From: Jiangella muralis
GTDB taxonomy: Bacteria > Actinomycetota > Actinomycetes > Jiangellales > Jiangellaceae
Direction: 5' to 3'
Length of the DNA stretch: 64,000 nucleotides
Assembly (NCBI RefSeq): GCF_001270745.1
Contig: NZ_LFXL01000025.1
Location: forward strand, 124,001-188,000
Under the pieces are notes generated by a model. The model had not been told where the DNA came from. It saw only the letters and a program-made list of their open reading frames with translations, and did no database searches. The position numbers were made by a program, and so were the translations under genes. The stretch's first letter is position 1; each line of letters opens with the position of its first letter. Of this stretch, positions 8,551-17,964 are shown piece after piece.

Positions 8551-10272
8551 TCAGCGCCGCGGGTTCGGATCGTTCTCCGGCGGCACGCCGTCGACGCCGC
8601 TCTTCACCTGCAGGTGGAACTCACCGTCGTAGCGTTCCAGCCCGTAGTCGACGGCCTGCTCGACGGCCTCGACGCCGCGGTCCTCGCGCAGCATCATCGG
8701 ATCGGTGCGCAGGTCCTTCGCCAGCGCCACGCAGACGCCGACCATCACCAGCATGAACGGCGCCCCCGCCAGGATGGTGATGTTCTGCAGACCCTCCAGG
8801 GCCGTCCCGCCGCCCTCGCCGATCATCAGCATGATCGCCGCCACGGCGCCCATCAGCAGCCCCCAGAAGACGACCACGCCCTTCGACGGCTCGATCGACC
8901 CGCGTTGCGAGAGCGTGCCGGTGACGATGGACGCGGCGTCGGCGCCCGACACGAAGAAGATCGCCACCAGCAGCATCACCAGCACGCTGGCGATCGTCGT
9001 GAGCGGCAGGTGCTGCAGCACGGAGAACAGCTGTTCCTCCTGCCCGGTCGGATTCTCCGCGGTGCCGGCGATGTCCTCGCCGCCGCGTTGCAGGTCGATG
9101 GCGGTGCCGCCGAAGATGCAGAACCAGACCACGCTGACGACGCTGGGCACCAGCAGGACGCCCACGACGAACTGCCGGATGGTGCGGCCGCGGCTGATGC
9201 GGGCGATGAACATGCCGACGAACGGGGTCCAGGACATCCACCAGGCCCAGTAGAAGATCGTCCAGCCGGACACCCACTCCTGCATGGCGTCGCCGCCGCT
9301 GGCCTCGGTGCGGGCGGCCATCTCGGCGAGGTCGGCGAAGTAGTCGCCGATGGCGGTCGGGAGCAGATTGAGGATGAAGATCGTCGGGCCGGCGACGAAC
9401 ACGAAGAACGCCAGCACCGCGGCCAGCACCATGTTCGTGTTGGACAGCCACTGGATGCCGCGCTCGATGCCCGACACCGCGGACGCGACGAACGCGAACG
9501 TCAGCACGGCGATGATCGCCACCAGCAGCCCGGTGCTCACGTCGTCGAGCCAGCCGACCTCCTGCAGGCCGCTGCCGATCTGCAACGCGCCCAGGCCCAG
9601 CGACGCGGCCGTGCCGAACACCGTCGCGAAGATCGCGAACACGTTGATCGCCCGGCCGAAGCCGCCCTCGATGCGGCGCCGTCCCAGCAGCGGCGTGAAC
9701 ACCGAGCTGATCAGCTGGCTGCGGCCGCGGCGGAACGTGCCGTAGGCGATGGCCAGGCCGACGACGGCGTAGATGGCCCACGGGTGCAGCGTCCAGTGGA
9801 ACAGCGTCGTGGCCATGGCGGTGTTCATCGCCTCGATGCTCTCCGGCTCGCCGGTCCCCGGGACGGGGTCGGTGGTGAAGAACGTCAGCGGCTCGTTGAC
9901 GCCGAAGAACATCAGGCCGATGCCCATGCCGGCGCTGAACATCATCGCGACCCAGGAGGACGTGCGGAACTCGGGCCGCTCGCCGTCGGCGCCGAGCGGG
10001 ATGCGTCCGTACCGGCTGAACGCCACCCAGAGGATGAAGACGACGAACCCGGTCGCGGTCAGCGCGAACGCCCAGCCGGCGTTGTGCGTGATCCACGACA
10101 ACGCCTTGGACGAGGCGCTGGCCAGCGAGTCGGTGTCGACGAATCCCCAGATCACGAACGCGAACACGATGCCGCCGGCGATGCCGAAGACGATCTTGTC
10201 GGTCGGGCGTCTCTCCGCGGCGGCGGAGGCGCCGGAGCGGGTGGTGGTGGTCGTTCCTCGTTCAGCAGTCAC
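8551..10272 (-). CDS. BCCT-family transporter (choline/betaine/carnitine type)
   Basis: A sodium- or proton-coupled uptake system for quaternary ammonium compounds or related osmolytes, with 12 hydrophobic segments. The family signature appears as WAWWMSWTPFVGMFIARISR, followed by GRTIRQF, and an early GMGIGLMFFGVNEP segment matches TM3. The start is uncertain. GTG at 10272 gives MTAERGTTTT; the frame stays open to a TTG at 10323, and another GTG at 10299 sits only two bases from an AGGAG. It is convergent with the peptidase E gene (7 bases apart). The preferred substrate cannot be read from sequence. Confidence 0.9.
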   Translation of the reverse strand: MTAERGTTTTTRSGASAAAERRPTDKIVFGIAGGIVFAFVIWGFVDTDSLASASSKALSWITHNAGWAFALTATGFVVFILWVAFSRYGRIPLGADGERPEFRTSSWVAMMFSAGMGIGLMFFGVNEPLTFFTTDPVPGTGEPESIEAMNTAMATTLFHWTLHPWAIYAVVGLAIAYGTFRRGRSQLISSVFTPLLGRRRIEGGFGRAINVFAIFATVFGTAASLGLGALQIGSGLQEVGWLDDVSTGLLVAIIAVLTFAFVASAVSGIERGIQWLSNTNMVLAAVLAFFVFVAGPTIFILNLLPTAIGDYFADLAEMAARTEASGGDAMQEWVSGWTIFYWAWWMSWTPFVGMFIARISRGRTIRQFVVGVLLVPSVVSVVWFCIFGGTAIDLQRGGEDIAGTAENPTGQEEQLFSVLQHLPLTTIASVLVMLLVAIFFVSGADAASIVTGTLSQRGSIEPSKGVVVFWGLLMGAVAAIMLMIGEGGGTALEGLQNITILAGAPFMLVMVGVCVALAKDLRTDPMMLREDRGVEAVEQAVDYGLERYDGEFHLQVKSGVDGVPPENDPNPRR

Positions 10273-10403
10273 GTCGGATGGCGTACCCCGTAGGGGCACT
10301 TCTCCTCTCTTCACCCACAGCAATGTCGCGCTTCAACGTAACGGCCGCGCCCTTCCGGGGCATGCCGAAACGTCAGAGCGGGCGAGTCGCGTGGAGGAGA
10401 GGG

Positions 10404-11417
10404 TCAAGGCCGCAGGGCGGCCAGCAGTTCGTACGAGCGCAGCCGGTCGGCGTGCGGCGTCACCGTCGTGACGACCATCAACTCGTCCGCGCCCGTGCGC
10501 TCCACCAGGGCGGACAGCTCACGCCGGACGGTGTCCGGGCCGCCGGCGATCTGGCCGCCGAGGAACGGCGCCAGCAGCTCCAGCTCGGCCGGGGCGAACT
10601 CGTGCGCCGCGGCCTGCTCCGGCGTGGGCAGCGGGCCGGGCGCGCCCGTCCGGAGCCGCAGCATCGACAGCTTCATCGGCCCGGCCAGCCACTGCGCGCG
10701 CTCGTCGTCGTCGGCGAGGACGACGCTGACCGCGACCATCGCGTACGGCGCCGCCAGCTCGGCCGACGGCTGGAAAGCGTCGCGGTACAGCGTCAGCGCC
10801 GGGACGGTGTTCGCGGCGCTGAAGTGGTGGGCGAAGGAGAACGGCAGCCCGAGCGCCGCCGCGGCCCGCGCGCTGTAGTCGCTGGATCCGAGCAGCCAGA
10901 CCGGGACGTCCTCGCCGCGGCCCGGCGTGGCGGTGATCGCGGCGTACGGGTGATCGTCCGGCCACTCCCCCGAGAGGAACGCCCGGACCTGGGCCAGGTG
11001 CTGCGGGAACTCCTCGACCAGCCGCGGGTCGCTGCTGCCGCGCAGCGCGTGCGCCGTCAGCCCGTCGGTGCCGGGCGCGCGGCCGATGCCGAGGTCGATG
11101 CGGCCCGGGTGCAGCGCCGCCAGCGTGCCGAACTGCTCGGCGACGACCAGCGGCATGTGGTTCGGCAGCATCACCCCGCCCGACCCGACCCGGATGGACG
11201 TCGTCGCCGCGGCCACCGCCGCGATGAGGACCGGCGGCGACGAGCTGGCGATGCCCGGCATGTTGTGGTGCTCGGCCAGCCAGTAACGGCGGAAGCCCAG
11301 GTCGTCGGCGTGCCGGGCCAGCTGCAGGGTGTTGGCCAGGGCCGCCGACGGGGTCGATCCCGTCACCACCGGCGCGAGATCGAGTACGGACAAGGGGATG
11401 CCACGGAATGTCGCCAC
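10404..11417 (-). CDS. LLM-class flavin-dependent oxidoreductase
   Basis: A 337-residue luciferase-like monooxygenase homolog of the MsnO8/YhbW type. The N-terminus reads [17 protein letters not shown] once the GTG at 11417 is taken; the frame also opens at an ATG at 11474, but that would run into the lipB promoter. The segments [20 protein letters not shown] and [14 protein letters not shown] are characteristic of the TIM barrel. It uses FMNH2 or F420-type flavin; the substrate is unknown. It is divergent from lipB with a 59-base gap. Confidence 0.88.
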   Translation of the reverse strand: MATFRGIPLSVLDLAPVVTGSTPSAALANTLQLARHADDLGFRRYWLAEHHNMPGIASSSPPVLIAAVAAATTSIRVGSGGVMLPNHMPLVVAEQFGTLAALHPGRIDLGIGRAPGTDGLTAHALRGSSDPRLVEEFPQHLAQVRAFLSGEWPDDHPYAAITATPGRGEDVPVWLLGSSDYSARAAAALGLPFSFAHHFSAANTVPALTLYRDAFQPSAELAAPYAMVAVSVVLADDDERAQWLAGPMKLSMLRLRTGAPGPLPTPEQAAAHEFAPAELELLAPFLGGQIAGGPDTVRRELSALVERTGADELMVVTTVTPHADRLRSYELLAALRP

Positions 11418-11462
11418 GACAGGTGCCAACCGCGCGGTTGCCGCAGGACTTCCCGGCGGGCG

Positions 11463-11468
11463 TAGGCT
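11463..11468 (+). promoter_or_regulatory. -10 element of lipB (leaderless)
   Basis: TAGGCT ends 8 bases before the GTG of lipB, and no Shine-Dalgarno sequence is present. Confidence 0.55.
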
Positions 11469-11476
11469 CGACATCC

Positions 11477-12127
11477 GTGGGCGAGCTACGGATCATCCGG
11501 CATGACGGGTTCGTGCCGTATCAGGAGGCGTGGGACGAGCAGCGGCGCCTGCACGCCGCGCGGGTGGCCGGCGAGATCGGCGACACCGTCGTCCTGCTGG
11601 AACACGAGGCGGTCTACACCGCGGGCAAGCGCACCACGCCCGAGGAACGGCCGCTGCTGGATGCCGGCGCGCCGGTCATCGACGTCGACCGCGGCGGCAA
11701 GATCACCTGGCACGGCCCCGGGCAGCTCACCGGCTACCCGATCCTGCAGCTGCCCGAGCCGTACGACGTCATCGGCTACGTCCGCCGGGTCGAGCAGCTC
11801 ATGCTCGACGTCTGCCACGACCTCGGCGTCGACGCGGTCCGGGTCGACGGCCGCAGCGGCGTCTGGATCCAGCCCGGCGACGGCTCCCCCGACCGCAAGC
11901 TGGGCGCCGTCGGGCTGCGCGTCGCCCGCGGCGTCACCATGCACGGCTTCGCCCTGAACTGCGACAACGACCTCGGCTGGTACGACCGCATCGTCGCCTG
12001 CGGCATCAGCGACGCCGGCACCACGACGCTGTCGCGCGAGCTGGGCCGCCGGGTCTCCGTCGCCGACGCGCTGCCGTATGTCGAAGGTCACCTCGACGAG
12101 CTGCTCGCGCTGCAGCCGCAGACGTAG
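11477..12127 (+). CDS. lipB: Octanoyltransferase LipB
   Basis: A 216-residue enzyme that moves octanoyl from acyl carrier protein to lipoyl domains, the first step of lipoate synthesis. The conserved [18 protein letters not shown] block, the lysine in RKLGAVG and the catalytic cysteine in ACGISDAG are all present. The start is the GTG at 11477 ([12 protein letters not shown]); upstream in-frame codons lack family similarity and lie beyond the likely transcription start. lipA follows 9 bases after the stop, but has its own -10 element inside this gap. Confidence 0.95.
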   Translation: MGELRIIRHDGFVPYQEAWDEQRRLHAARVAGEIGDTVVLLEHEAVYTAGKRTTPEERPLLDAGAPVIDVDRGGKITWHGPGQLTGYPILQLPEPYDVIGYVRRVEQLMLDVCHDLGVDAVRVDGRSGVWIQPGDGSPDRKLGAVGLRVARGVTMHGFALNCDNDLGWYDRIVACGISDAGTTTLSRELGRRVSVADALPYVEGHLDELLALQPQT

Positions 12128-12130
12128 GGT
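12125..12130 (+). promoter_or_regulatory. -10 element of lipA (leaderless)
   Basis: TAGGGT is followed by exactly 6 bases and then GTG at 12137. It overlaps the lipB stop codon region (the TAG at 12125-12127 is the lipB stop). Confidence 0.55.
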
Positions 12131-12136
12131 GGAGTG

Positions 12137-13066
12137 GTGACTGTCGCGCCGGAGGGACGTCGGCTGCTGCGCCTCGAAGTGCGCAATGCCGAGACGCCGA
12201 TCGAGAAGAAGCCTTCCTGGATCAAGACGAAGGCGACCATGGGCCCGGAGTACCGCGAGCTGCAGTCGCTGGTGAAACGCGAGGGCCTGCACACGGTCTG
12301 CCAGGAGGCCGGCTGTCCCAACATCTTCGAGTGCTGGGAAGATCGCGAGGCCACGTTCCTCATCGGCGGCGACCACTGCACCCGCCGCTGCGACTTCTGC
12401 CTCATCGACACCGGCAAGCCCGACGACCTCGATCGCGACGAGCCGCGCCGCGTCGCCGAGTCGGTTCAGGCCATGGGGCTGCGCTACGCCACCGTCACCG
12501 GCGTCACCCGCGACGACCTCCCCGACGAAGGCGCCTGGCTGTACGCCGAGACCATCCGGGAGATCCGCAAGTTCAACCCGAACACCGGGGTCGAGATCCT
12601 CACCCCCGACTTCTCCGGCAAGGCCGACCTCCTGCAGCAGGTCTTCGACGCCGAGCCGCAGGTGTTCGCGCACAACGTCGAGACCGTGCCGCGCATCTTC
12701 AAGCGCATCCGGCCGGCGTTCCGGTACGAGCGCTCGCTCGACGTCATCTCGATCGCCCGCGCCGCCGGCATGATCACCAAGTCCAATCTCATCCTCGGCA
12801 TGGGCGAGACGCGCGAGGAGATCTCCCAGGCGCTGGCCGACCTCCACGGCGCCGGCTGCGACCTCATCACCATCACGCAGTACCTGCGTCCGTCGGTGCG
12901 CCACCACCCGATCGAGCGGTGGGTGAAGCCCGAGGAGTTCGTCGACCTGCAGGCCGAGGCCGAGGAGCTCGGCTTCGCCGGCGTCATGTCCGGGCCGCTG
13001 GTGCGCTCGTCGTACCGCGCCGGGCGGCTCTACCGGCAGGCCATGGAGGCCCGGGCCGCGCGCTGA
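12137..13066 (+). CDS. lipA: Lipoyl synthase LipA
   Basis: A 309-residue radical SAM enzyme that inserts two sulfur atoms into protein-bound octanoyl groups. The auxiliary cluster motif is [12 protein letters not shown], and the radical SAM cluster motif is CTRRCDFC. The conserved [21 protein letters not shown] and QYLRPS segments follow in order. Two adjacent GTG codons are possible starts (12134 and 12137); 12137 fits the 6-base spacing from the -10 element. It works with LipB just upstream to lipoylate the E2 protein at 2442. Confidence 0.96.
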   Translation: MTVAPEGRRLLRLEVRNAETPIEKKPSWIKTKATMGPEYRELQSLVKREGLHTVCQEAGCPNIFECWEDREATFLIGGDHCTRRCDFCLIDTGKPDDLDRDEPRRVAESVQAMGLRYATVTGVTRDDLPDEGAWLYAETIREIRKFNPNTGVEILTPDFSGKADLLQQVFDAEPQVFAHNVETVPRIFKRIRPAFRYERSLDVISIARAAGMITKSNLILGMGETREEISQALADLHGAGCDLITITQYLRPSVRHHPIERWVKPEEFVDLQAEAEELGFAGVMSGPLVRSSYRAGRLYRQAMEARAAR

Positions 13067-13087
13067 CCCGGTGTTCTCCCCCGGCCG

Positions 13088-13140
13088 GAGTCATCCACCT
13101 TCTTGGTCGTCATAACAGCCCAAAACGTTGATGATCATGG
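13088..13140. repeat. Decayed copy of the GATCATCCAAC inverted repeat
   Basis: The right arm, CAAAACGTTGATGATCATGG, closely matches the arm of the perfect hairpin at 5177-5232, while the left arm has drifted. It lies just after lipA and may still act as a terminator. Confidence 0.55.
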
Positions 13141-13189
13141 TGGGCGCACCTCGGCGTTCACCCGGTCCGAAGCGCGGTCCGCCAGGAAG

Positions 13190-13195
13190 TACTCT
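13190..13195 (+). promoter_or_regulatory. -10 element of the DUF4191 gene (leaderless)
   Basis: TACTCT lies 7 bases before the ATG at 13203, with no ribosome binding site in between. Confidence 0.5.
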
Positions 13196-13202
13196 TCTCC
13201 CC

Positions 13203-13904
13203 ATGGCACGAAACGACGACCAGGGGACGCCCGAGAAGACCGGGCGCATCGCGCAGATCCGCCAGACCTACTCGATGGCCCGGCGGTCCGATCGCTGGGT
13301 CGGCTGGATCACCTTGGGCATCGTGCTCGGTGTCCTCGCGCTCGCGGTCGCCGTCGGCATCTTCGTCGGCCCGCTGTGGCTGTGGATCGTCGTCGGCCTG
13401 CCCATCGCGCTGCTGGGTGCCGCCATCGTGTTCGGGCGGCGGGCCGAGCGGGCCGCGTACTCCCAGATCGAGGGGCAGCCAGGCGCCGCCGCGGCCGCGC
13501 TCGGCACCCTGCGCCGCGGCTGGGAGACCACCCCCATGGTGGGCGCCAACCGCCACCAGGACGTCGTCCACCGCGCCGTCGGCCGGCCCGGCATCGTGCT
13601 GATCGGCGAGGGCGCCGTCCCCGGCCGGGTCGCCAACCTGCTCGCGCAGGAGAAGAAGCGGCACAGCCGGGTCGCGCCGGAGATGCCCGTCGTCGAGGTC
13701 ATCGTCGGGCGCGAGGAGGGCCAGGTGCCGCTCCCCCGGCTCACCCGGCACCTCAACAAGCTGCCGAAGAACATCCGCCCGGCCGAGGTCACGGAACTGC
13801 GGGCGCGGCTGCGCGCGCTCGGCAGCACGCCCATCGGCATCCCGAAGGGCCCGCTGCCCAAGGGCGCCCGCATCCCGCGCGGCACCCAGCTGCCCGGACG
13901 CTGA
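13203..13904 (+). CDS. DUF4191-family membrane protein
   Basis: A 233-residue protein with two adjacent transmembrane helices (about residues 37-80), then a cytoplasmic domain with GRPGIVLIGEG and a Gly/Pro-rich C-terminus rich in basic residues. It matches the Rv2219 family, which sits between lipA and glnA in many actinomycetes. The function is unknown. The ATG at 13203 is preferred over an upstream in-frame ATG at 13128 because of the promoter position and because the family N-terminus starts here. Confidence 0.88.
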   Translation: MARNDDQGTPEKTGRIAQIRQTYSMARRSDRWVGWITLGIVLGVLALAVAVGIFVGPLWLWIVVGLPIALLGAAIVFGRRAERAAYSQIEGQPGAAAAALGTLRRGWETTPMVGANRHQDVVHRAVGRPGIVLIGEGAVPGRVANLLAQEKKRHSRVAPEMPVVEVIVGREEGQVPLPRLTRHLNKLPKNIRPAEVTELRARLRALGSTPIGIPKGPLPKGARIPRGTQLPGR

Positions 13905-13947
13905 GCCCGGTCGGCAGTGTCGAGGCGAGTCCCACCAGGGAAAGTGA

Positions 13948-14361
13948 CTAGCGGGCGTTCACGACCACCGTGTTCGACGCGAGGTCGTGCAGGCCGCGGC
14001 CGTCGCTGGTGAACACGAGCGGCGGGATGATCAGCGCGATCATCAGCGTCCGCACCGCGGCGACCACCGGGCCGATGCGCTGTCCGCCCAGGTGGGCCAC
14101 CCGCAGCCCGAGCATCAGCTGCCCGAGGCTGCCGCCCGCCAGCGTCGTCGACGCGACCACCAGCAGGTACCAGCAGATCAGCGGCAACCAGAACACGTCG
14201 CTCTGCGCGTCCCACACGCCGGAGTTCCCGCCGGTGACGATGAACGCGACCAGGTTGCCGGCCAGCCAGTCGAGCAGCAGCGCGGCGAACCGCCGTCCCC
14301 AGCCGGCCGCCGAGCCGGGGCCGTGGTCGGGCAGCTGCAGATCGGAGGACGGGGAGCTCAC
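13948..14361 (-). CDS. RDD-family membrane protein
   Basis: A 137-residue protein with an RDD domain: GRRFAALLLDWL near residue 22, a central transmembrane hairpin (PLICWYLLVVASTTLAGGSL) and the closing LHDLASNTVVV. It corresponds to Rv2219A beside glnA. The start is the GTG at 14361, reached 6 bases after a TAGGCT element. It is convergent with the DUF4191 gene and divergent from glnA. The function is unknown; RDD proteins have been linked to ion transport in some bacteria. Confidence 0.85.
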   Translation of the reverse strand: MSSPSSDLQLPDHGPGSAAGWGRRFAALLLDWLAGNLVAFIVTGGNSGVWDAQSDVFWLPLICWYLLVVASTTLAGGSLGQLMLGLRVAHLGGQRIGPVVAAVRTLMIALIIPPLVFTSDGRGLHDLASNTVVVNAR

Positions 14362-14367
14362 CCTGTG

Positions 14368-14373
14368 AGCCTA
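14368..14373 (-). promoter_or_regulatory. -10 element of the RDD gene (leaderless)
   Basis: On the minus strand, TAGGCT is followed by 6 bases (CACAGG) and then the GTG start. Confidence 0.55.
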
Positions 14374-14415
14374 GGCGGTCGGCGCCGGGGCGTGCGGACC
14401 GCCTCCATATCGCAC

Positions 14416-14453
14416 GTAACACTGGCGAAACACTCGGGACACCGCCGGGAAAT
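14416..14453 (+). promoter_or_regulatory. GlnR-type nitrogen control box upstream of glnA
   Basis: Four pentamers with exact 6-base spacers: GTAAC, GAAAC, GACAC and GAAAT. This is the a-b-a-b arrangement of the actinobacterial GlnR consensus (GTNAC-n6-GAAAC-n6-GTNAC-n6-GAAAC). It lies 97 bases before the glnA start. A TAATAC/TACGGT -10 candidate is at 14484-14492, so GlnR would be expected to activate glnA when nitrogen is limiting. Confidence 0.8.
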
Positions 14454-14550
14454 CCCAGGAATCTAGCGTCCGGACCACGAGGGTAATACGGTCAACGCCG
14501 ACCGTCGACGGATGCGGAGACTGCGCCGCCGAGGCGCGAAGGAGATGCGG

Positions 14551-15975
14551 ATGTTCACCAACCCGGACGAGCTGCTGAAGTTCGTCAAGGACGAGGGCGT
14601 CGAATTCATCGATGTCCGCTTCTGCGACCTGCCAGGCGTCATGCAGCACTTCAACGTGCCGGCCACGGCCTTCGACGCCGACGCCATCGCCGAGGGCCTG
14701 ATGTTCGACGGCTCCTCGATCCGCGGCTTCCAGGCCATCCACGAGTCCGACATGAAGCTGATGGCAGACCCGGCCACGGCGTTCGTCGACCCGTTCCGCA
14801 AGGCCAAGACCCTCGCGCTGAACTTCTCCATCGTCGACCCCTTCACCAACGAGCCGTACAGCCGCGACCCGCGCAACATCGCGGCCAAGGCCGAGGCGTA
14901 CCTCGCCAGCTCCGGCATCGCCGACACCGTCTACTTCGGGCCCGAGGCGGAGTTCTACGTCTTCGACGACGTCCGCTTCGAAACCAAGGCGAACGCCGGC
15001 TACTACCACATCGACTCCATCGAGGGCGCCTGGAACACCGGCCGCGTCGAAGAGGGCGGCAACCGCGGCTACAAGACGCGGTACAAGGGCGGCTACTTCC
15101 CCGTCCCGCCGGTCGACCACTACGCCGACCTGCGCGACGACATGGTCAAGGCGATGACCGGCGTCGGCTTCGAGATCGAGCGGGCCCACCACGAGGTCGG
15201 CACCGCCGGCCAGGCCGAGATCAACTACAAGTTCGACACCCTCAAGCACGCCGGCGACCGCCTGATGCTGTTCAAGTACATCGTCAAGAACGTCGCCTGG
15301 GACGCCGGCAAGACCGCCACCTTCATGCCGAAGCCGCTGTTCGGCGACAACGGCTCGGGCATGCACTGCCACCAGTCGCTGTGGAAGAACGGCGACCCGC
15401 TGTTCTACGACGAGCTCGGCTACGGCGGCCTGTCCGACATGGCGCGCTGGTACATCGGCGGCCTGATCAAGCACGCCGACTCCCTGCTGGCCTGGACCAA
15501 CCCGACGGTGAACTCGTACCACCGCCTGGTGCCCGGCTTCGAGGCGCCGGTCAACCTGGTCTACTCGCAGCGCAACCGGTCGGCGGCCGTCCGCATCCCC
15601 GTCACCGGCACGTCGCCGAAGGCCAAGCGCATCGAGTTCCGCGTCCCGGACCCGTCCAGCAACCCGTACCTCGCCTTCTCCGCCATGCTCATGGCCGGCG
15701 TCGACGGCATCCGCAACAAGATCGAGCCGCCCGAGCCGGTCGACAAGGACCTGTACGAGCTGCCGCCCGAGGAGCACGCCAGCATCGCCACCGTCCCGGC
15801 ATCGCTCGACGCGGCGCTCAACGCGCTCGAGTCCGACCACGACTACCTCCTCGAGGGCGGCGTCTTCACCGACGACCTGGTGGAGACCTGGATCGACTGG
15901 AAGCGCACCAACGAGATCGACCCGATCCGGCTGCGTCCGCACCCGCACGAGTTCGAGCTGTACTTCGACATCTGA
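14551..15975 (+). CDS. glnA: Type I glutamine synthetase
   Basis: A 474-residue enzyme making glutamine from glutamate, ammonia and ATP. The beta-grasp N-terminus ([15 protein letters not shown]) and the segments [27 protein letters not shown] and NRSAAVRIP mark the metal- and ATP-binding sites. Tyr402 in DLYELPPEE is the expected adenylylation site, consistent with glnE downstream. The ATG at 14551 lies 6 bases after GGAG; two in-frame upstream starts would break this spacing. The length matches the family. Transcription is likely under the GlnR box at 14416. Confidence 0.97.
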   Translation: MFTNPDELLKFVKDEGVEFIDVRFCDLPGVMQHFNVPATAFDADAIAEGLMFDGSSIRGFQAIHESDMKLMADPATAFVDPFRKAKTLALNFSIVDPFTNEPYSRDPRNIAAKAEAYLASSGIADTVYFGPEAEFYVFDDVRFETKANAGYYHIDSIEGAWNTGRVEEGGNRGYKTRYKGGYFPVPPVDHYADLRDDMVKAMTGVGFEIERAHHEVGTAGQAEINYKFDTLKHAGDRLMLFKYIVKNVAWDAGKTATFMPKPLFGDNGSGMHCHQSLWKNGDPLFYDELGYGGLSDMARWYIGGLIKHADSLLAWTNPTVNSYHRLVPGFEAPVNLVYSQRNRSAAVRIPVTGTSPKAKRIEFRVPDPSSNPYLAFSAMLMAGVDGIRNKIEPPEPVDKDLYELPPEEHASIATVPASLDAALNALESDHDYLLEGGVFTDDLVETWIDWKRTNEIDPIRLRPHPHEFELYFDI

Positions 15976-16000
15976 TCGCAGGGCACTCCCCTGACGGGAG

Positions 16001-16046
16001 CCGCCGGCCGCCTGCCTCGAGGCGCGGTCGGCGGTTCTCTTTTTCT
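16001..16046 (+). terminator. Rho-independent-type terminator after glnA
   Basis: A GC-rich stem (CCGCCGGCCGC paired with GCGCGGTCGGCGG) around a CTGCCTCGAG loop is followed by TTCTCTTTTTCT, a rare T-rich run in this genome. It begins 25 bases after the glnA stop codon. Confidence 0.75.
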
Positions 16047-16075
16047 GGGCTCTCGCTGCTTCCGTGGGGTCGACG

Positions 16076-16161
16076 GTGTGGGATCACTGCCGGAGGCGGG
16101 TGGCATCACTGTGGTCAGGACGACAGTGATGCCACCCATCAGGTGCAGCGATCTCACACCG
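16076..16161. repeat. Nested inverted repeat (GGGTGGCATCACTGT family)
   Basis: The inner 15-bp arms are perfect (16099-16113 and 16124-16138). The outer arms GGTGTGGGATCACTGC and GCAGCGATCTCACACC match imperfectly. It lies between the convergent glnA and deaminase genes. A related copy is at 37549-37633. Confidence 0.75.
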
Positions 16162-16183
16162 TTGGCGCCGGCGCGCCGGCCAG

Positions 16184-16666
16184 CTACCCCTGCGCGGCGC
16201 GCTCGTGGATGGCCCGCATCCGCTCGTCGAACGGCGGCACCGGCCCCACGACGTCGAGTCCCGGCACGACGTCGGTGATGGGGAGGGCCCTGACGGGGCC
16301 GGGCGGCAGCCCCCAGCCAGCCCGCCAGGTGGACAGCTGGGCGCTCGATGCGGCGTAGACGATGCGGCCGAGCCCGACCCATCCGTGCGCCGCGGCGCAC
16401 ATCGGGCAGTGCTCGCCGGAGGTGTAGACGGTGGCGCCGGCCCGCTCCACCGGCGGCAGGTGCCTCGCCGCCCACTGCGCCAGCGCCAGCTCCGGATGCG
16501 CGGTCGCGTCGTCCGCGGAGGTCTCGTGATTGTGGTCCTCGGCCAGCACGGCGCCGTCGGCGCTCACCAGTACCGACCCGAACGGCCCGTCACCGGCGGC
16601 GAGAGCCTCCTCGGCCAGTTCGACGCACCGTTCCAGGAACGCGGAGTGCTCGTCAGCGAGCGTCAT
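16184..16666 (-). CDS. Nucleoside deaminase (cytidine/guanine deaminase family)
   Basis: A 160-residue zinc hydrolase of the CDA superfamily. The zinc-site motifs are HPE (TAHPELALAQWA) in place of the usual HAE, and HCPMC as the PCxxC equivalent, here with His replacing the Pro. The PFGSVLVSADG segment is typical of the guanine deaminase/nucleoside deaminase branch. ATG 16666 follows AAAGG, 8 bases upstream; the frame remains open to 16774 but without support. It is likely a salvage enzyme acting on guanine or a related base; the substrate is not certain. Confidence 0.85.
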   Translation of the reverse strand: MTLADEHSAFLERCVELAEEALAAGDGPFGSVLVSADGAVLAEDHNHETSADDATAHPELALAQWAARHLPPVERAGATVYTSGEHCPMCAAAHGWVGLGRIVYAASSAQLSTWRAGWGLPPGPVRALPITDVVPGLDVVGPVPPFDERMRAIHERAAQG

Positions 16667-16736
16667 CGCAGCAACCTTTCGATGGAGCAGGCCTTGCGTG
16701 GCGCAGCGATAGTAGCCGCCGCGCGACGACGGCCGC

Positions 16737-17952
16737 TCAGGTTCCGCCCCGCGCGATGAGGTCGCCCTGTCCACGCAGGAACCGCATCGTGGGCTCGGTC
16801 CTGGCCAGCTCCGCGGCGCGGGCGTAGGCGTCCGCGGCCTCGGCCCGCCGGTCGAGCCGCCGCAGCATGGCGCCGCGCGCGGCGTGCCACAGGTGGTAGC
16901 CGGCCAGGTCGCCGGCGAGCTCGTCGAGCAGGAGCAGGCCGTCGCCCGGCCCGTGGACCTCCGCGACGGCGACGGCGCGGTTCAGCGCGACGACCGGGGT
17001 CGGCAGCACCGCGATCAGCCGGTCGTAGAACCGGACGATCGCCGGCCAGTCGGTGTCCTCGTAGCGGCGTGCGGCGCAGTGCAGGGCCTGGATCGCGGCC
17101 TGCAGCTGGAAGGGTCCGAGCCGGCGTCGCCGCAGGCAGTCCAGCACGAGGGCCTGCCCCTCGACGATCAGGGCGTTGTCCCACAGCGACCGGTCCTGGT
17201 CCTTCAGCAGCACCACGTCCCCGCCACCACCGCGGGCCGGCATGCGCGCGTCGTTCAGCAGCATCAGCGCCAGCAGACCCGCGGGCTCCGGCTCGCCCGG
17301 CATCAGCGCGGCCATGAGCCGGGTGAGCCGGACCGCCTCGGCCCGCAGGCCGCGGCGCCTGTCGTCGTCCGCGCCCGCGTTGTAGACCAGGTACAGCACC
17401 GCGAGCACGGCACGCAGCCGGCCCGGCAGCTCGTCGGCCGGGGGCACCCGGTAGGGGATGCTCGCCGCCTTGATCTTGTACTTGGCCCGCACCAGGCGTT
17501 TCGCCATGGCCTCTTCGCTCACCAGGAACGCCGCTGCCACCTCCGCCGGGGTGAGTCCCGCGACGAGGCGCAGGGTGAGCGCCACCCGATGCTCGACCCG
17601 GATGGCGGGGTGACAGCAGGTGAAGATCAGCCGCAACTGGTCGTCGCGCATGGGCTCTGACGTCCCCTCGACGGCGGCGGGCCCGGCTCGGAGCCGGGTC
17701 GGACGCGAGTTCCTCGGTCAGCTCGCGTCCGCGCCGGTTCCTGCGGACGACGTCGACGGCCCGGTGCCGCGCGGTCGTGACGATCCAGCCGGCCGGGTTC
17801 GCCGGGACACCGTCGCGCGGCCACCGGTCCAGCGCGGTCACGAAGGCATCCTGGACCGCGTCCTCGGCCAGCGTGATGTCGCCGAAGAGCCGTGTCAGCG
17901 TGGCCACGGCCGGCCCGTGCGCCTCGCGGAACGCCCGCTCGACGTCGTCCAT
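16737..17952 (-). pseudogene. ECF sigma factor with C-terminal extension (ECF42/SigJ-like), frameshifted
   Basis: Two frames together make one protein of the expected length (about 404 residues). The first runs from ATG 17952 (MDDVERAFREAHGPAVATL; sigma-2 region with DAVQDAFVTALDRWP). The second covers [21 protein letters not shown] through the sigma-4 region ([20 protein letters not shown]) to the stop at 16737, with the helical C-terminal extension. The switch is +1 near a GGGCCC run at 17679-17684, between SDPAPS and AAVEGTSEP. It could be a real inactivating insertion or a sequencing error. The YciI/DGPF partner lies directly upstream, the usual pairing for ECF42 sigma factors. Confidence 0.8.
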
Positions 17953-17964
17953 CCACCGGCTCCG

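Noticed and set aside
8116-10293. A long plus-strand frame across the peptidase E and BCCT genes
   Set aside because: It is a shadow of the BCCT transporter coding strand; the His/Arg/Gln-rich translation shows no family features.
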